This document shows positions 10,706 through 21,855 of a stretch of 64,000 nucleotides of DNA, piece by piece; positions within the stretch are counted from its first letter, which is position 1; every line of letters begins with the position of its first letter. The DNA comes from Diploptera punctata. Taxonomy: Eukaryota; Arthropoda; Insecta; Blattodea; Blaberidae. Made by a program: the position numbers and the translations under genes. The DNA lies in the NCBI GenBank assembly GCA_030220185.1, contig JASPKZ010004205.1, positions 189,157-253,156 of the forward strand, given 5' to 3'. Below the pieces are notes generated by a model. It saw only the letters and a program-made list of their open reading frames with translations, did not search any database and was not told the DNA's origin.

Positions 10706-10932
10706 ACGCCGTAGCATAGTGGTTAAGGCACTGAGCTACAAACCGGAGGGTCGAGGGTTCAAGTCCCGTGGGGGTCAGGTTTTTTAAACTTGTTCTGGGG
10801 GTAAAGGCGGCAGTCACGCAGGGCTGACAACCTGGTTGACATAAAGTGCCGATTGTCTAGAAAAAAGTGGGAGCCTTAACCTCCTACTACTCCAAGGGCC
10901 TCCGGGAATGTTGTGGGATCACTTTACTTTTT
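10706..10932 (+). mobile_element. SINE-B copy
   Basis: tRNA-like head GCATAGTGGTTAAGGCACTG, B box GAGGGTTCAAGTCCCG, tail block GGTAAAGGCGGCAGTCACGC and terminal GGGATCACTTTACTTTTTTT. It lacks the CTGGCGGCACTATGG segment present in the copy at 30836, so it is an internally deleted or shorter subfamily. Confidence 0.8.
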
Positions 10933-11344
10933 TTTAATAACGGGTTAGATCCAGTCTTTCTCAACGTTGCTGTATACCCCTCATATGCTCCTCCTACGAA
11001 GTTGTGTTAAGAGCGAGCTTCTTACGTATACAAAATACAAGAACCTCTTGTCAAAATGTACACATACACGAAACCAGGTCGTAAAATCTCCTAAAACGGA
11101 CTCTGACAACTTCCAAAACAGTCAAAGTGCACGACCACATTTAATTGGGTATTTTCAACAAGCTCCGTCCGATCCACCGACAAGAATGTAAATAACACTA
11201 TTTATAACGTCTTGGTCCTGAAACGTGGTCCAGACTCAAATACGTCAACTAAATATCAACTTCAATCAATTCCATCATCATTCTCTTATCGTATTCTACT
11301 TTCGGAAAGTTGATTTTAAATAGTCATCCATTCATCTGTATCTT
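10933..11344. other. No gene seen
   Basis: Mixed-composition sequence with no repeat match or credible coding signal. A 74-codon frame at 10967-11191 shows no recognisable domain. Confidence 0.5.
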
Positions 11345-11975
11345 CCCATGCTTTTAGAAAACTTCGAAATAATGAAGAAATTCTGATTCTAGTGAAGAGA
11401 ATTTTTAAAAATTGCATAATTATTATCTTCTTTTAGCATCAGAAATGAGATTTTTAATTGCAGTAAAAGAATGCTTATTAAACACCACATTAGAAGTGAA
11501 GATATACGTAAAGAATAATTGTAAATTACACTCACAGATGAAGTTAAAACTTACAGAACAAAATGGATTCAACGCACAGGCTAGATAGAACGGATTAGCA
11601 AATTCCGAAGAATGAAGAAATTCTGATTCTCATGAAAATATAAAAAAAAGCATAATTAATATCTTCTTTTAGCCCCGGAAACGAAATTTTTAAAAGCAGT
11701 AAAATTATGCATATTAAAATACCATATTAGAAGTGAAGATGTAAGTAAAGCATTGTAAATTACATTCCTCCTAGATGAAATTATAACTTACAGAACAAAA
11801 TGAATTCAACAACTAGATAGAATGGAAGAGAGCCGAATACCCAAAACAACCTGGGAATATAGGCTACATCTGTAGGCAAGAGATCCCAAGAAATTCTAAG
11901 AAGGCGGTGGAATGAATAACCGGAACAAGTCAGAAGGCCTATACCGTGAAGTTAATGAGGATGAACTATTTTCTT
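11345..11975 (+). mobile_element. LINE-E 3' region with a 240-bp internal tandem duplication
   Basis: Plus-strand frames carry a decayed LINE C-terminus (LTEQNGFN..., LDRMEESRIPKTTWEYRL-like, then RRRWNE at 11902). About 240 bp is present twice, at roughly 11361-11600 and 11601-11838, both beginning at AATGAAGAAATTCTGATTCT. The second copy is the one that runs on into the LINE end. Confidence 0.65.
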
Positions 11976-12049
11976 CAATCTTGCTTGCAGTTAGTAGCCA
12001 CTAAAAATAATAACCAGACATGGGTGTGTGTCTTAATACTCTGGCATTC

Positions 12050-12240
12050 GCATTTTTATTCTTTTCGGAATCAAACTCGGTAAATGGAAGCAGTTGAAAA
12101 AAGTTAGGTAAAATTTGGTAACCACCAAAATTAGAGCATTAGGAGTAGGAGTTCACCTGAAGCGAAAATTAAAAATCTCTCTAGTGGTCGATTTTCGATT
12201 TTCTTATCTTTGGTAACCTAGAAACCTTGGAAAAATTCAT
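12050..12240 (+). repeat. Dispersed repeat Y, fragment 1
   Basis: It shares TAGGAGTTCACCTGAAGCGA and the TCTAGTGGTCGATTTTCGAT pattern with 24240-24545. Non-coding; class unknown. Confidence 0.45.
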
Positions 12241-12244
12241 AGTT

Positions 12245-12296
12245 TTAGTTATTTAATTGGATCAGATAAAGAATGAAGATATAAGAACAGAGTTAA

Positions 12297-12329
<33 letters not shown>

Positions 12330-12765
12330 TGAATGAGAAAATCAGAGAATATAGAGAGAAATGTTCACACATGTGAACAGAATGAATGTAACAAAGTTAC
12401 CCAAGAGCAGCATTCAACTACACCCTTCCCTATGTATCAAGGAATGTAGGAAGGCTAGTGACAAGAGGCACCAGACCAACTGTGAGGCGAGACGGAACCG
12501 GCCCCATTTATGCCGAGCCAGTGAAGTAGTTAAGAAGAAGAAGCAGAAGAAGAAGTTATTTAATTCAGAATTATCAAAGCAATTGGTTACAACATGTTCA
12601 GAGAACGGCCTACCTCGCTTTCCTAAATTAGCATTGCAGTATCAACATAAAAGACTTCGAGATAAAGGAAGACCAAATTAAGATGGACCGAGCAACCACA
12701 TCTTGAGATCTCATAAGAACTGGTTCAAACGACCTAAACCTAAATAATTTCATGATGGTAATATT
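12245..12765 (+). mobile_element. LINE remnant, chimeric
   Basis: 12245-12360 and 12560-12765 look like LINE C-terminal debris (LQYQHKRLRDKGRPN-like reading, then TEQPHLEIS). Between them, 12427-12535 is an inverted copy of the LINE end seen at 6403 and 24545, with its AAG tail. A (TA)n run sits at 12299-12330. The 106-codon frame here is a patchwork, not a gene. Confidence 0.5.
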
Positions 12766-13085
12766 TATTATTACTTATTTAATTGATTAACTATTTATTT
12801 CACTGACATCCATTGAGATATTGTCTATTTTAAGTCACTCTTAACATTTATAGAACAGCCTCCTGGAATAATGTTCTGCTTGTTCAGTGTTTCCGGTTCT
12901 TTAAATGGGAAATGTGGGAAATGGTAATGGGGATTTCTTTGTCTCCGTCCGATTCAAAATAATTGATTGAATTGATGCTAAAACCATTACCCACGGAAGA
13001 CGATTTCTATCAATGTCTATTTCATGACATTTAATTGAGAACATCAGCTAATTTCGATAAACCAAAATGTATGTATATCGTGTCC
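12766..13085. other. No gene seen
   Basis: AT-rich, no repeat or coding signal identified. Confidence 0.55.
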
Positions 13086-13600
13086 ACAAAGTCCAAACAG
13101 ATCACAACGAAACATACTTGTAAACAGTATGAGATAGAAACATAATCCAAACAGATCACAACGAAACATACTTGTAAACAGTATGAGATAGAAACATGCA
13201 GATTTTTACAACACTTTCTACTTCTCTCAACAAAATGAGAGACGTAAACATGTTGCAAAACAACCGCATGTTTCTATGTTATATAGTTGTATAGAGGTAT
13301 GTTTCACAGTAATGGTAACAGGGCAGTTTTTTAAGAGACGAAGAGCAGGTTGCAAAAAAAAAAGCAGCTTGTCTTTATCTCATATAGTTTATAAGATAAA
13401 CCATTGCAATGGTATCAAAACAGATTTTTTCAGAGGCGTAGAACACGTTAGAAAAAACCGCATTCTCTATTTCATATATTTTAAAACGTATGTTTCATTG
13501 TAATTGTAGCAGGACAGTTTTTTGAGAAAGAAAATGTTGCAAAAAAATACCATATAGAATCTCATGTTTATAGTTTACGAGGTCTGTTACATTGTAAACT
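13086..13600. repeat. Minisatellite-like array with units in both orientations
   Basis: 13092-13199 is a near-perfect tandem pair of 54-bp units (TCCAAACAGATCACAACGAA... ). Downstream, 13260-13600 holds about four looser units of 75-110 bp on the opposite strand, marked by CATGTTTCTAT, GTATGTTTCA(T), GGCAGTTTTTT and GTTGCAAAAAAA. The reverse complement of the 54-bp unit contains the same CATGTTTCTATCTCATA and AGTATGTTTCGTTGT words, so one array appears to be inverted in part. Confidence 0.7.
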
Positions 13601-13689
13601 TTCTCTAGGTATCCCTTCTGACGGCGTTCTTTAGTTTACATGAGATGGACATAGTCTTATGACCTTTACTCGTCCCATAATGAATAAAA

Positions 13690-13690
<1 letters not shown>

Positions 13691-13746
<56 letters not shown>
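13691..13746. repeat. (ATT)n microsatellite
   Basis: About 18 perfect ATT triplets. It lies upstream of LINE-F debris and may mark an older LINE tail. Confidence 0.95.
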
Positions 13747-13748
<2 letters not shown>

Positions 13749-13774
13749 AAATATTGTCATACGAGAAAAAATGA

Positions 13775-14045
13775 ATATTACATATTCAGTAGTAGATTAT
13801 ATAAGATATAAGCAATTAAATTGGTATGGGCACGTACGACGAATGCAAGAAGAAAGGTTACCCAGAAAAACATTGGAATTGTATCCACCTGGAAGAAGAG
13901 GGGAAACTCGTGGATGCAAGAAATAAGAACTGGAATGAGAACAAGAGGACTGGAGGAAATTGAGTGGATAAAGACGACTGGAGAAGGAAACTAAAACTTT
14001 AGGCACAGAAAGATGTGTAAACATTGAAAATCTTTATATAAACAA
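13775..14045 (+). mobile_element. LINE-F 3' end
   Basis: The plus frame reads QLNWYGHVRRMQEERLPRKT, then a GRRGETRG-like basic stretch, broken by stops. The end AAAACTTTAGGCACAGAAAG is shared with the minus-strand fragment at 16530-16610. 5'-truncated. Confidence 0.7.
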
Positions 14046-14099
14046 ATAAAATTATTTAGCATGTTTCACAACATCTTCCTGCGCCCAGTTAATATACTG

Positions 14100-14274
14100 G
14101 CATTCTCCTCCACATATATTTGTCATTCCAATCTCCATCATCCAATCATTTTTCCCCCTCATGCTGCTCAAAACACTTAATTCACATTACTTTTGAACTT
14201 CCTCTTCTTCGTCTACCAAGTGGCACCCATTCCAGTATTCTTCTTGGGAATCTGTCTTCTGTCATTCTTTTTAC
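14100..14274 (-). mobile_element. LINE fragment
   Basis: The minus strand around 14190-14274 reads as a basic LINE tail (MCSKKNDRRQIPKKNTGMGA-like). Short and degraded; family uncertain. Confidence 0.35.
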
Positions 14275-15005
14275 TGCACATGGAAATTAAACATAGGCTC
14301 AATTCTGATAATGCGTGCTATTATGCATTGCAGAGACTCTTTGACTTCCCAACTCCTTTCAAAAAATGTTAAACTGAAAATACGAGTATATAAAACTATT
14401 ATTCTTACTTACTTACTTACTCACTGGTACTATCGAACCCGTAGGTTCATGGCCGCGCGGACATAAGCTCTCCATACATCCCTATCCTGAGCTAATGCTT
14501 TCCAATCATTCCCTGTATAATCTACTTCCCTCAAATCAAACTTAATGTTATTCTACCAGTTATATTATATGGACGTGAAACATGGACTCTTACTTTAAGG
14601 GAGGAAAGGAGATTACGAGTATTTGAGAATAAAGTTCTTAGGAAAATTTTTGGACCAAAGAGAGATGAACAGACAGGTGAATGGAGAAGACTGCATAACA
14701 GTGAATTACATGGTCTTTATAGGAAGCCGGATATAATGAGAACAGTTAAGTCTCGTAGACTGCGATGGGCAGGACAGGTGGCACGAATGGGGAATGAAAG
14801 ACGTGCATGGAAGCTCCTTGTAGGAAAACCAGAGGGAAAACGCCCAGTTGGTAGACCAAGAATGAGGTGGGATAATAACTATGATTTGAGGGAAGTAGAT
14901 TATACAGGGGATAATTGGAAAACATTGGCTCGGGATAGGGATGTATGGAGAGCTTATGTGCGCGCGGCCATGAACCTACGGGTTCGATAGTGCCAGTGAA
15001 TTACT
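14275..15005 (+). mobile_element. LINE-A copy carrying a nested insertion
   Basis: 14275-14402 encodes the NACYYALQ-like segment. After the interruption at 14403-14548, the frame from 14547 to the TAG at 14990 is open: LPVILYGRETWTL, FGPKRDEQTGEWRRLHNSEL, RLRWAGQVARM and GRPRMRWDNN. This is the reverse-transcriptase C-terminal region without catalytic core or endonuclease. The last 85 codons before the stop are the best-preserved LINE-A tail in the window. Confidence 0.85.
14403..14548 (-). mobile_element. Inverted LINE-A 3' end nested in LINE-A
   Basis: This 146-bp block is the reverse complement of the last part of LINE-A (compare 14885-15005). It starts with TTACTTACTTAC, the (GTAA)n tail on the minus strand. 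TTATTCT occurs on both sides (about 14394 and 14548), as expected for a short target-site duplication. The host LINE-A reading resumes exactly after it. Confidence 0.75.
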
Positions 15006-15101
15006 TAGTCATTCTTTTTTACATGACCACACCATTTTAATTGTTTGTTTTTATTAAATCCACAATTGAAATTTGAACATTCATATTTTGTTTAATTATG
15101 C

Positions 15102-15102
<1 letters not shown>

Positions 15103-15175
<73 letters not shown>
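15103..15175. repeat. (ATT)n microsatellite
   Basis: About 24 ATT triplets with few interruptions. Confidence 0.95.
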
Positions 15176-15179
15176 GCAT

Positions 15180-15553
15180 TATAATCATAAGGATGGACAA
15201 TACGAAGAAGAGATGAATGCCAAATAACAGCAAATGAGATGTGATTTATGCGCCATAAAGCAGGCTATACAATGTCGGATCATACAAAATGAGGAAATTA
15301 TGGAAGAGTTAGTGTAAAATCCATTCTACATCGTATACAAAACTATTAGAACAGCTGAAAAGGTCAATCTTCAACGAATGCCATTTCACAGAATTCCAAA
15401 AGCTATGCTTCGTTACTATTCTCAAAGTAAAAAATTGCTGGGACGTCCAAAAAAAGCTCTAGATGGAAAATTCTTCTTTGAGATCGTAAGAGGCCACATG
15501 GCCTAATACTTGCATGGATGATGATGATGATGAATATCATAATAATAATAATA

Positions 15554-15606
<53 letters not shown>

Positions 15607-15760
15607 AGAAGAAAGGGAAGATTTAAAGAAGGTTGGATGGACAGTGTGAGGAGAAGTAAGGATGAATGGGACTTACAGTTGAAGATTTTGAGGACCATTA
15701 TAACTGGAGAAGGAGAATTTCTTGAGGGTGACAGAAAACCATGTTATTGTGGATAATTTC
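15180..15760 (+). mobile_element. Two LINE 3'-end remnants flanking an (ATT)n run
   Basis: 15180-15530 reads NTKKR...RPKKALDGKFFFEIV and ends GGCCACATGGCC plus (GAT)n, a LINE end with a GGCC stem. 15555-15605 is (ATT)n. 15610-15760 reads GRFKEGWMDSVRRSKDEWDL-like, close to LINE-F. Both are degraded. Confidence 0.55.
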
Positions 15761-15784
15761 ATAAACAAAAAAAAAATTACTATT

Positions 15785-16330
15785 ATTATTATTAGTTATG
15801 TAAAATAAGAGTTTAATTATATTTTACGCACTTTTTAATTACGGTATTTTAAAATCAATCTTTTTTTATTTGAATCCTTATTTACAAAAGAAGTGTAGAT
15901 TTATTAAGAATATTAATGAAAGCAACTGTGCATGCGAAGGACAAAATCTGACTTCCTTAATATTAATTATGAGACGTGTGAAGAAGTAGAAGACTGGTTA
16001 TTTTAGACTGTCAGTTGATGACAATCAGTAGCTTCGCATATCAAATAAAACTTATTTTTTATATCTCACATTTAAATAGTACAGTTATTTCTGCAAAAGT
16101 CATCTGTCAAGGAAAGAGAAAGGTATTTAAAAACCCTTTAACAATATTAAAATATTACGTTACTGGGTGGTCTTCACTCACAGGATAAATGAAGGGATTA
16201 AAACTTGGATGTAATGGGGCTTTGTACAAGAGACGATATGTCAGAGCGAGTTTACCACAATAAACTCCGTACATTAGTACAAGAGAGATATATGTACTAA
16301 ACATTTCATGAGAAAATGAGCTGACCGGTG
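15785..16330. other. No gene seen
   Basis: AT-rich, no matching repeat within the window and no coding signal. Confidence 0.5.
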
Positions 16331-16361
16331 CAGTCGACTCAGACGGTAGCGTCTACTTCTC

Positions 16362-16529
<168 letters not shown>

Positions 16530-16530
<1 letters not shown>

Positions 16531-16610
16531 TATTTTATTTATATACAGAACTTTAATGTTACACATCTTTCTGTGCCTAAAGTTTTATTTTTCTTCTCCA
16601 CTCGTCTCTT
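16530..16610 (-). mobile_element. LINE-F terminal fragment
   Basis: The reverse complement gives GGAGAAGAAAAATAAAACTT, then TAGGCACAGAAAGATGTGTA, matching the end of the copy at 13775-14045. The (ATT)n on its left is its (AAT)n tail. Confidence 0.65.
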
Positions 16611-16631
16611 ATAATAATAATAATAATAATA

Positions 16632-16693
<62 letters not shown>

Positions 16694-16735
16694 TAATAAC
16701 GATGATAAAAATGATAATAATAATAAAAATAATAA
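16611..16735. repeat. (AAT)n with point interruptions
   Basis: Imperfect AAT triplets, decaying into mixed GATAAT and AAAATG units toward 16735. Confidence 0.85.
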
Positions 16736-16739
16736 TGAT

Positions 16740-17345
16740 AAAGACGACCAAATGATGATTTCTCAGGACACGGAAATCAATCGAGGAATACAAGAAATGG
16801 GGATTGAATATAAATATTAAGAAAACCGAATATCTCACGACAGAATTAGAGAATGAAGAGAAATTACAATGTGAAAATATGGAAATTAAGGAAGTTATAT
16901 TTAGGATCAATTTTAGAATCAGATGTGAAAAGTTATAGTGAAATTGAGAAAATAATTGGTGAAGGAAGACAAGTAATTGGAATGTTAAATTCAGTGATAC
17001 GGAGTAAAAATATTATAAATAAAACCAAGACATTGATATGTAAATAATTAGTACAAAGTGTTATGTTGTATGGTGCAGAGGCCTGGACTTCTGATAGACA
17101 GCAAGGAGAAAAAAAATGACAACAGAGATAGTTTTTTGGCGAAGGACTGCAAGAAAAATAAGAAAGGAGAAAATTCGGAACCAGAAACTCAGAGAAATAA
17201 TGAATGTTAAACATAATAACCCGCAAGGAGTAAGAAGGGGGGATGACCAAGGAAAACTTGGAATCAGTAGAGGAGGAAGCAAAGGAACGAGGAAATAGCT
17301 GGAAACAAGTGAAATGGCTGGCTGAAACCAGAGTACGCTAAGAGG
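16740..17345 (+). mobile_element. LINE fragment, LINE-C-like
   Basis: Plus-strand frames give GLNINIKKTEYL-like, EIKEVIFRINF (the 'FKYLG' region), EIEKIIGEGRQVIGMLNSVI, VMLYGAEAWTSD and a basic region near KIRKEKIRNQKLREIM, with several stops and shifts. Only the region downstream of the catalytic core is present. Confidence 0.7.
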
Positions 17346-17424
17346 AACTTTACTGCTGTCCTATGTTCCATTTAGGAATTACAGGAAATAAATAAAAAGT
17401 AATAAATAAAACATAATATTATAA

Positions 17425-17735
17425 AGTAATAGAAGAAGAAAAATTGAAATGGTATGGGCATCTGAAGAGGATGGACAATAATAGAATCCCAAGAATGATG
17501 GTGGATTGGAATGCTGGAGGCAGAGGAGAGAGGGCAACCCAGGGAACATTGGATGTATGAACTGAGAACATGTTTCAACGCATATCACCAAATAGAATAG
17601 CAAAAGACGTCCTGAATTATAATCCAATAGGAAACATAAGTGATGGCCGACCTATGAAGAGATGGTGTGAGCAGTTTTAAAACGGGACAGGCCAAAAGGC
17701 CTAAAGCTTGATGTCGACGATGATGAAAAAAATCG
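17425..17735 (+). mobile_element. LINE-E-type 3' end with GGCC stem
   Basis: It reads KLKWYGHLKRMDNNRIPRMM, then DGRPMKRWCEQF before a stop. It ends GACAGGCCAAAAGGCCTAAA followed by GATGATG. The GGCC-AAAA-GGCC pair can form a small terminal hairpin. Confidence 0.7.
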
Positions 17736-17761
17736 TAATAATAAAGCAACAATTATAAATA

Positions 17762-18385
17762 CAAAGAACTTCTTCTTCTTCCTTTCATGTGATGAACCTA
17801 GCGGTCTGCCCAATGATCTCTTGCCTGGTAATTTAAGATTTCACGTGGTATTCTAGTTCTACTCATTCTTCTTACGTTAGATTTCCAGTTTTTCTGTATT
17901 TTTGCACATATTCCATGATTGATTCTGTTTGTAATTATTTGAGAATCTCAGAATTCCCTTTTTGGTCTGTTCTTGAGTAACCTGCAGTTACGTATCATAA
18001 ATTTCATTTCTGCCGCAATTAGTCTTTGTTCATCTACACTGCGAATTGTCCAGGCCTCACTGCCATAACATAATATGGGTCTGGCCAGTATTTTATAAAT
18101 TCTAGTTCGTGTGTGTTGCTCTACTGTGTTTGGCTTGAAAATATTATTTATAATTCCTGTTACTCTGTTAAATTTTATAATTTTTTGACTAAAATCTTTT
18201 TTCCCTTCGCATGTAACTTGGTATCCGAGGTAGTTAAATGTGTTAGATTTTACTAATATTTATTATTGATAATAATTTTACTGCGAACTGGGTCTTTTCC
18301 TAAGAAAGCCATGACTTTAGATTTTTCTGTTGAGATTTCCATGTTGTAGTTTATTGCAATTTGGTGAAAACAGTGAACAAAATAA
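17762..18385 (-). mobile_element. LINE fragment with (AAG)n tail, minus strand
   Basis: The minus strand reads MEISTEKSKVMAFLGKDPVR, then a decayed YLGYQVTCEGKKDF-like region, VLCYGSEAWTIRSVDEQRLI-like and the basic end. The TTCTTCTTC at 17768 is its tail. It abuts the plus-strand LINE at 17425 tail to tail. Confidence 0.75.
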
Positions 18386-18399
18386 TTTACCCCAAATAC

Positions 18400-18520
18400 A
18401 GATTCATTCGCCAGGATTATTATAAGACAAAGTAGTATGACTGGGAATCGAACCCGGGACCTCACGAACTGTACTCACAAGCTCTGGCTATTAGCCTATG
18501 AGGCTGTTCGAGTATGGAAT
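18400..18520 (-). mobile_element. tRNA-like element
   Basis: The minus strand has a B-box GGGTTCGATTCCCAGTC and a plausible A box (CTAATAGCCAGAGC). The acceptor does not pair. Probably a SINE head fused to the LINE debris. Confidence 0.5.
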
Positions 18521-19189
18521 TGAAATAAATCCAGGAATTAGAGAAAAATAGGAGATTGAAATTAATGAACATTTAAAAAATCGCTTATCAACTCTCATTA
18601 TTTATAAATATGTGCTATTTGCAACGAAATAAAACAGAGCCTCAGTAACATGGAGAAAGTTTAGAATGACAGATTGTAACGTCAAAATATACAAGACGCA
18701 TTTCAAACGACCACACGTGTTACCCACCTTCACAAAATCTAAGTAAAACGTGACTTATTTTAATGTTGCACAACGTGTCTCGGTAATTTCGATTTTATTT
18801 TGTGTTCCACAACTTTACCGTAGTCCTGACATAAGAAGATACAGTTACTCCCATTAATATTCGAAATCTCATTTTTTATGGTTTCTTCATGTGTAGGCTA
18901 TATCTTTACACAAACACATTTGATTTTTCTTTCAATACAAATTTTTACAGGCTGAACTATAAATATATCGACACACTTTCACAGGTTTTTCAGGATCGTT
19001 TGCTGAAGATTGGATTAGATTAGAACAACATAGAAGGGGACTTGAGTGGTCAAATAATCCTGAGAGCTATGTCGGAGGTAGCATAGCTACTGATAGGGTC
19101 TCCCATGCAAAACAGGTCAAATGTTTTTTATTTTTTTGACGTCCTGATGATCCTTGCCAGGATCTTAGAAAAAACGTATGAAATTATTG
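18521..19189. other. No gene seen
   Basis: AT-rich and featureless to the eye; no repeat match inside the window. Confidence 0.5.
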
Positions 19190-19320
19190 TATTGTCATTG
19201 GTCCTTTACAAGTATACAAAGTTTCAAGTCGATCCAATGCTTTTATGTGGGTCAAAATCGTGTTCAAAGATTCCGTTACATAGATAGATACAGGTCAAGC
19301 TAATATAAAGCGTGTAAAAA
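19190..19320 (+). repeat. RTE-like 3' end fragment
   Basis: The phrase AAGTTTCAAGTCGATCC... followed by ACATAGATAGATACAG is a common layout of RTE-type element ends in insects and resembles 50545-50650 (TTTCAAGTCAATCGATCGAC). Weak call. Confidence 0.35.
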
Positions 19321-19384
19321 GAGATTCCTAGTCCTCAAGGATAATCTCATACCGTAAAAATTCACTATCTCGAAACCTGTCAGT

Positions 19385-19465
19385 AAGTCTCGGATTTGGA
19401 GGGGCTTATTACAGGAGGCCAAGGCCCAATATTGGGCTGTAGCGCCATAGAAGAAGAAATAGGTG
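19385..19465 (+). mobile_element. LINE 3' end with (AAG)n tail
   Basis: GGGGCTTATTACAGGAGGCC, then AAGGCCCAATATTGGGCTGT and GAAGAAGAAATAG. The CCCAATATTGGG part is a perfect palindrome. Only the terminus is present. Confidence 0.5.
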
Positions 19466-20554
19466 CTTGGTTTACACTGAGCAACAAAAAATAAACTTTT
19501 TTTTTGTCTCAGAAAGAAAAATATATGATTCTGATAGTAGTTTTTCTCCTGAATTCAAATATGATATCGGTTTTTCTCCATCACGCAAGTTTCCGAGAGA
19601 CAGGAATTTATAATTTTAAACACTTTAATATTTTCTACATTCGTAACTACACAATATTTGAACATTCGGACTCACCTAGAAAGTAAGAAATGACGATTTT
19701 CTGCTATATTTAGCTTGTGGAGGATCCCTCTTGATGGTCCAACAATGATCGGCTAGCATATTAGGATTCCATTTGCCTTGATATCTCTTTTGCATAGCTG
19801 AAATCATTTGAGTTAGCTCATTTGGTTTTATCTTACAATGGACAAATTGACGAAGAAACGTTTATTAAAAAATAATTATTTAAATCCATTAATTGAAACT
19901 GAAATAAAAAAACTGTTGGTGATGGAGAAATTCCGAATACATATTTGAACACACGATAAAAAATTGCATTAAGTACAACTATTGGTACTCATGAGACAAA
20001 AATCATGTTGACCAGTGTTATCAATGTCCGTAACACGGCAACATTGTGTAAATTCATAGTATGCATCGTTGTTTGTTATGAATGAATGGTCATTATACCA
20101 ATTTGACGGTGTTATGTATTCTGTTATGACGTTCCTGGTTTCGACACATCGTACATTCACACACGACTCATATCGCCATTTTCTGGGAAGGGCCCAGGTC
20201 CTCGAGGAGGTGCTACAACGTATCCTTTGACCTTATTCTGCCATAAGTTGTCACATAGGCTCTGACTCGTGAGGTGTGCCCCCTAGATCACACACAACCA
20301 ACCACATATAAGGATTTTAAACACCTGTTGTTTGCCAGACTAGAGTTTTTTTCCTAAGTGTGATGAAGTGAAGGGTGGTATGAAATTAATGAGAGAATAA
20401 ATGAAGATGAAATGACATAACACGGGAAAGAAAAGAAGTGGAGAGTGTTGGTGGAACGAAATTTGGGAAACTGGAGAACCCTGAGAAGCCCCCTAAAAAT
20501 CCCGGTATGGTCCAACCAATGCCACCTCGGCACCGCCAGGATTCGAACATGGGA
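19466..20554. other. No gene seen
   Basis: Several short frames exist but none with a recognisable domain. 20165-20310 is slightly GC-richer and unassigned. Confidence 0.5.
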
Positions 20555-20735
20555 TATCCTGTATAATTTATTTCCCTCAAGTCATGGTTAATATTATTCT
20601 CTCTCCTCATTCTTGACTAGCTACTGAACGCTCTCCCTTTGGTTTAACTACAAGTTTCCATGCCCCTCTTCCATTACCCATTCGTGCCACATATCCTGTC
20701 CATCGTAGTCTACGAGCTGAACTGTCCTTATAGAA
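20555..20735 (-). mobile_element. LINE-A fragment
   Basis: The minus strand shows GQDMWHEWVMEEGHGNL-like sequence and NINHDLREINYTG. It is truncated at both ends. Confidence 0.7.
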
Positions 20736-20827
20736 AACATGGTTATAAATATAAATTTATACAAATTAAAGTAAATTAGGTAATATTATTTAAATAAATA
20801 TTATTAACTAACTCGAAACGTGACAGG

Positions 20828-21157
20828 CCTAGAAGACCCTTGGCCTACCAGCCGACTGCTGACCTCACATCCACATGTGTTAAATCACAGAAGCAGACGA
20901 TCATCAAGCCCGTATAGGGATGACACCTGGTCAGCATATCGGGTCTCCCAGTCGTTATAGCTGGTCTTCTCAACCTGAAGTCGCTACTTAATGTAGCTAC
21001 CCAAACACCTCGCGATGCCGGGTGGGCACCGGTCCCATACTGGGCGAAATTCCATGACAAAATTTCTTTCCCCATGAGGACTCGAACCAGCGCACGTCCC
21101 GTAGCTCTACGCCCCAAGGCATCTTGCCTTAACCACTCGACTACGGCGCGGGACAGG
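20828..21157 (-). mobile_element. SINE-E, class II tRNA-derived
   Basis: The minus-strand head has A box TAGTCGAGTGGTTAAGGC, a long variable region and B box CTGGTTCGAGTCCTCATGG, the layout of Ser/Leu tRNAs. The body includes GGAATTTCGCCCAGTATGGG and the tail region CTGGTAGGCCAAGGG. It is not a functional tRNA because the acceptor stem is absent. Confidence 0.65.
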
Positions 21158-21364
21158 AAATATTATTAGAGAAGTGAAAAATTAGACACAATCAATTTAA
21201 TGCATTGAAAGACCAATTACAAAAGAAAGATTTAATTCCTTAAAGGGAGTTAAAATGTGGCAGTTCCTAATCTCTTGTGGCAAGGAATGTGAAAATCTAG
21301 TACTGTTTACGGTTTAGGAATTACAATAATGGGATGCTTCGCGTTATGGAGTGTGAAATAGGAG

Positions 21365-21400
<36 letters not shown>

Positions 21401-21424
21401 TATTATTATTATTATTATTATTAT
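21365..21424. repeat. (ATT)n microsatellite
   Basis: About 19 triplets with one missing base; it directly precedes SINE-D. Confidence 0.9.
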
Positions 21425-21433
21425 ATTTTTTAG

Positions 21434-21730
21434 GCGGCTCCATGGCGCAAGCGATTAGACGCTCGCCTATCACCGCTGGGGTCCCGAGATCGAGTATCGG
21501 TCACTCCATGTGGGTTGCGTGGTGGACGAAAAGCAGCTTGGGTTGGTTTTTCTCGGGGTTTCTCCTATTTTCCCCTGCCACAATTTCGTTCCACTATTTC
21601 TCCATACTCATTTCGTTCATCTGCCCCTGTGATGGTGCGTCAGGCGTGGTCGATCGACACCCTTGAAATTCACAGGGATTTCATTTCATCTCATCCCTCA
21701 ACCCGATCAAGAGTTGGACACAAGTTGAGG
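21434..21730 (+). mobile_element. SINE-D copy
   Basis: tRNA-like head GGCGCAAGCGATTAGACGCT with B-box-like CGAGATCGAGTATCGG. The body has TCTCGGGGTTTCTCCTATTT and the tail AGTTGGACACAAGTTG. Other copies lie at 50822-51115 (plus) and 61200-61460 (minus). Confidence 0.75.
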
Positions 21731-21744
21731 ATATTTACAATATT

Positions 21745-21855
21745 TTTATTTTTGTGTGAAACTATCTCTTGTTTCTCGCTATCGCTCGGTTTTCAAACAT
21801 TTTCCTCGATTTTGTAAAAACCACTTCCCAACCTCGCATCGTAATATACTATTTT
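21745..21855 (-). repeat. IR2 family terminal fragment
   Basis: CTCGCTATCGCTCGGTTTTC, then CACTTCCCAACCTCGCATCG and TAATATACTATT match the outer end of IR2 at 58090-58200 and, inverted, at 41699-41810. Only about 110 bp is present. Confidence 0.65.

Noticed and set aside
13086..13600. CRISPR array
   Set aside because: The repeats are adjacent, without unique spacers of constant size, and the context is eukaryotic.
17061..17627. Hydrophobic minus-strand frames of 60-105 codons over LINE debris
   Set aside because: They are antisense shadows of Lys/Arg/Glu-rich LINE coding sequence.
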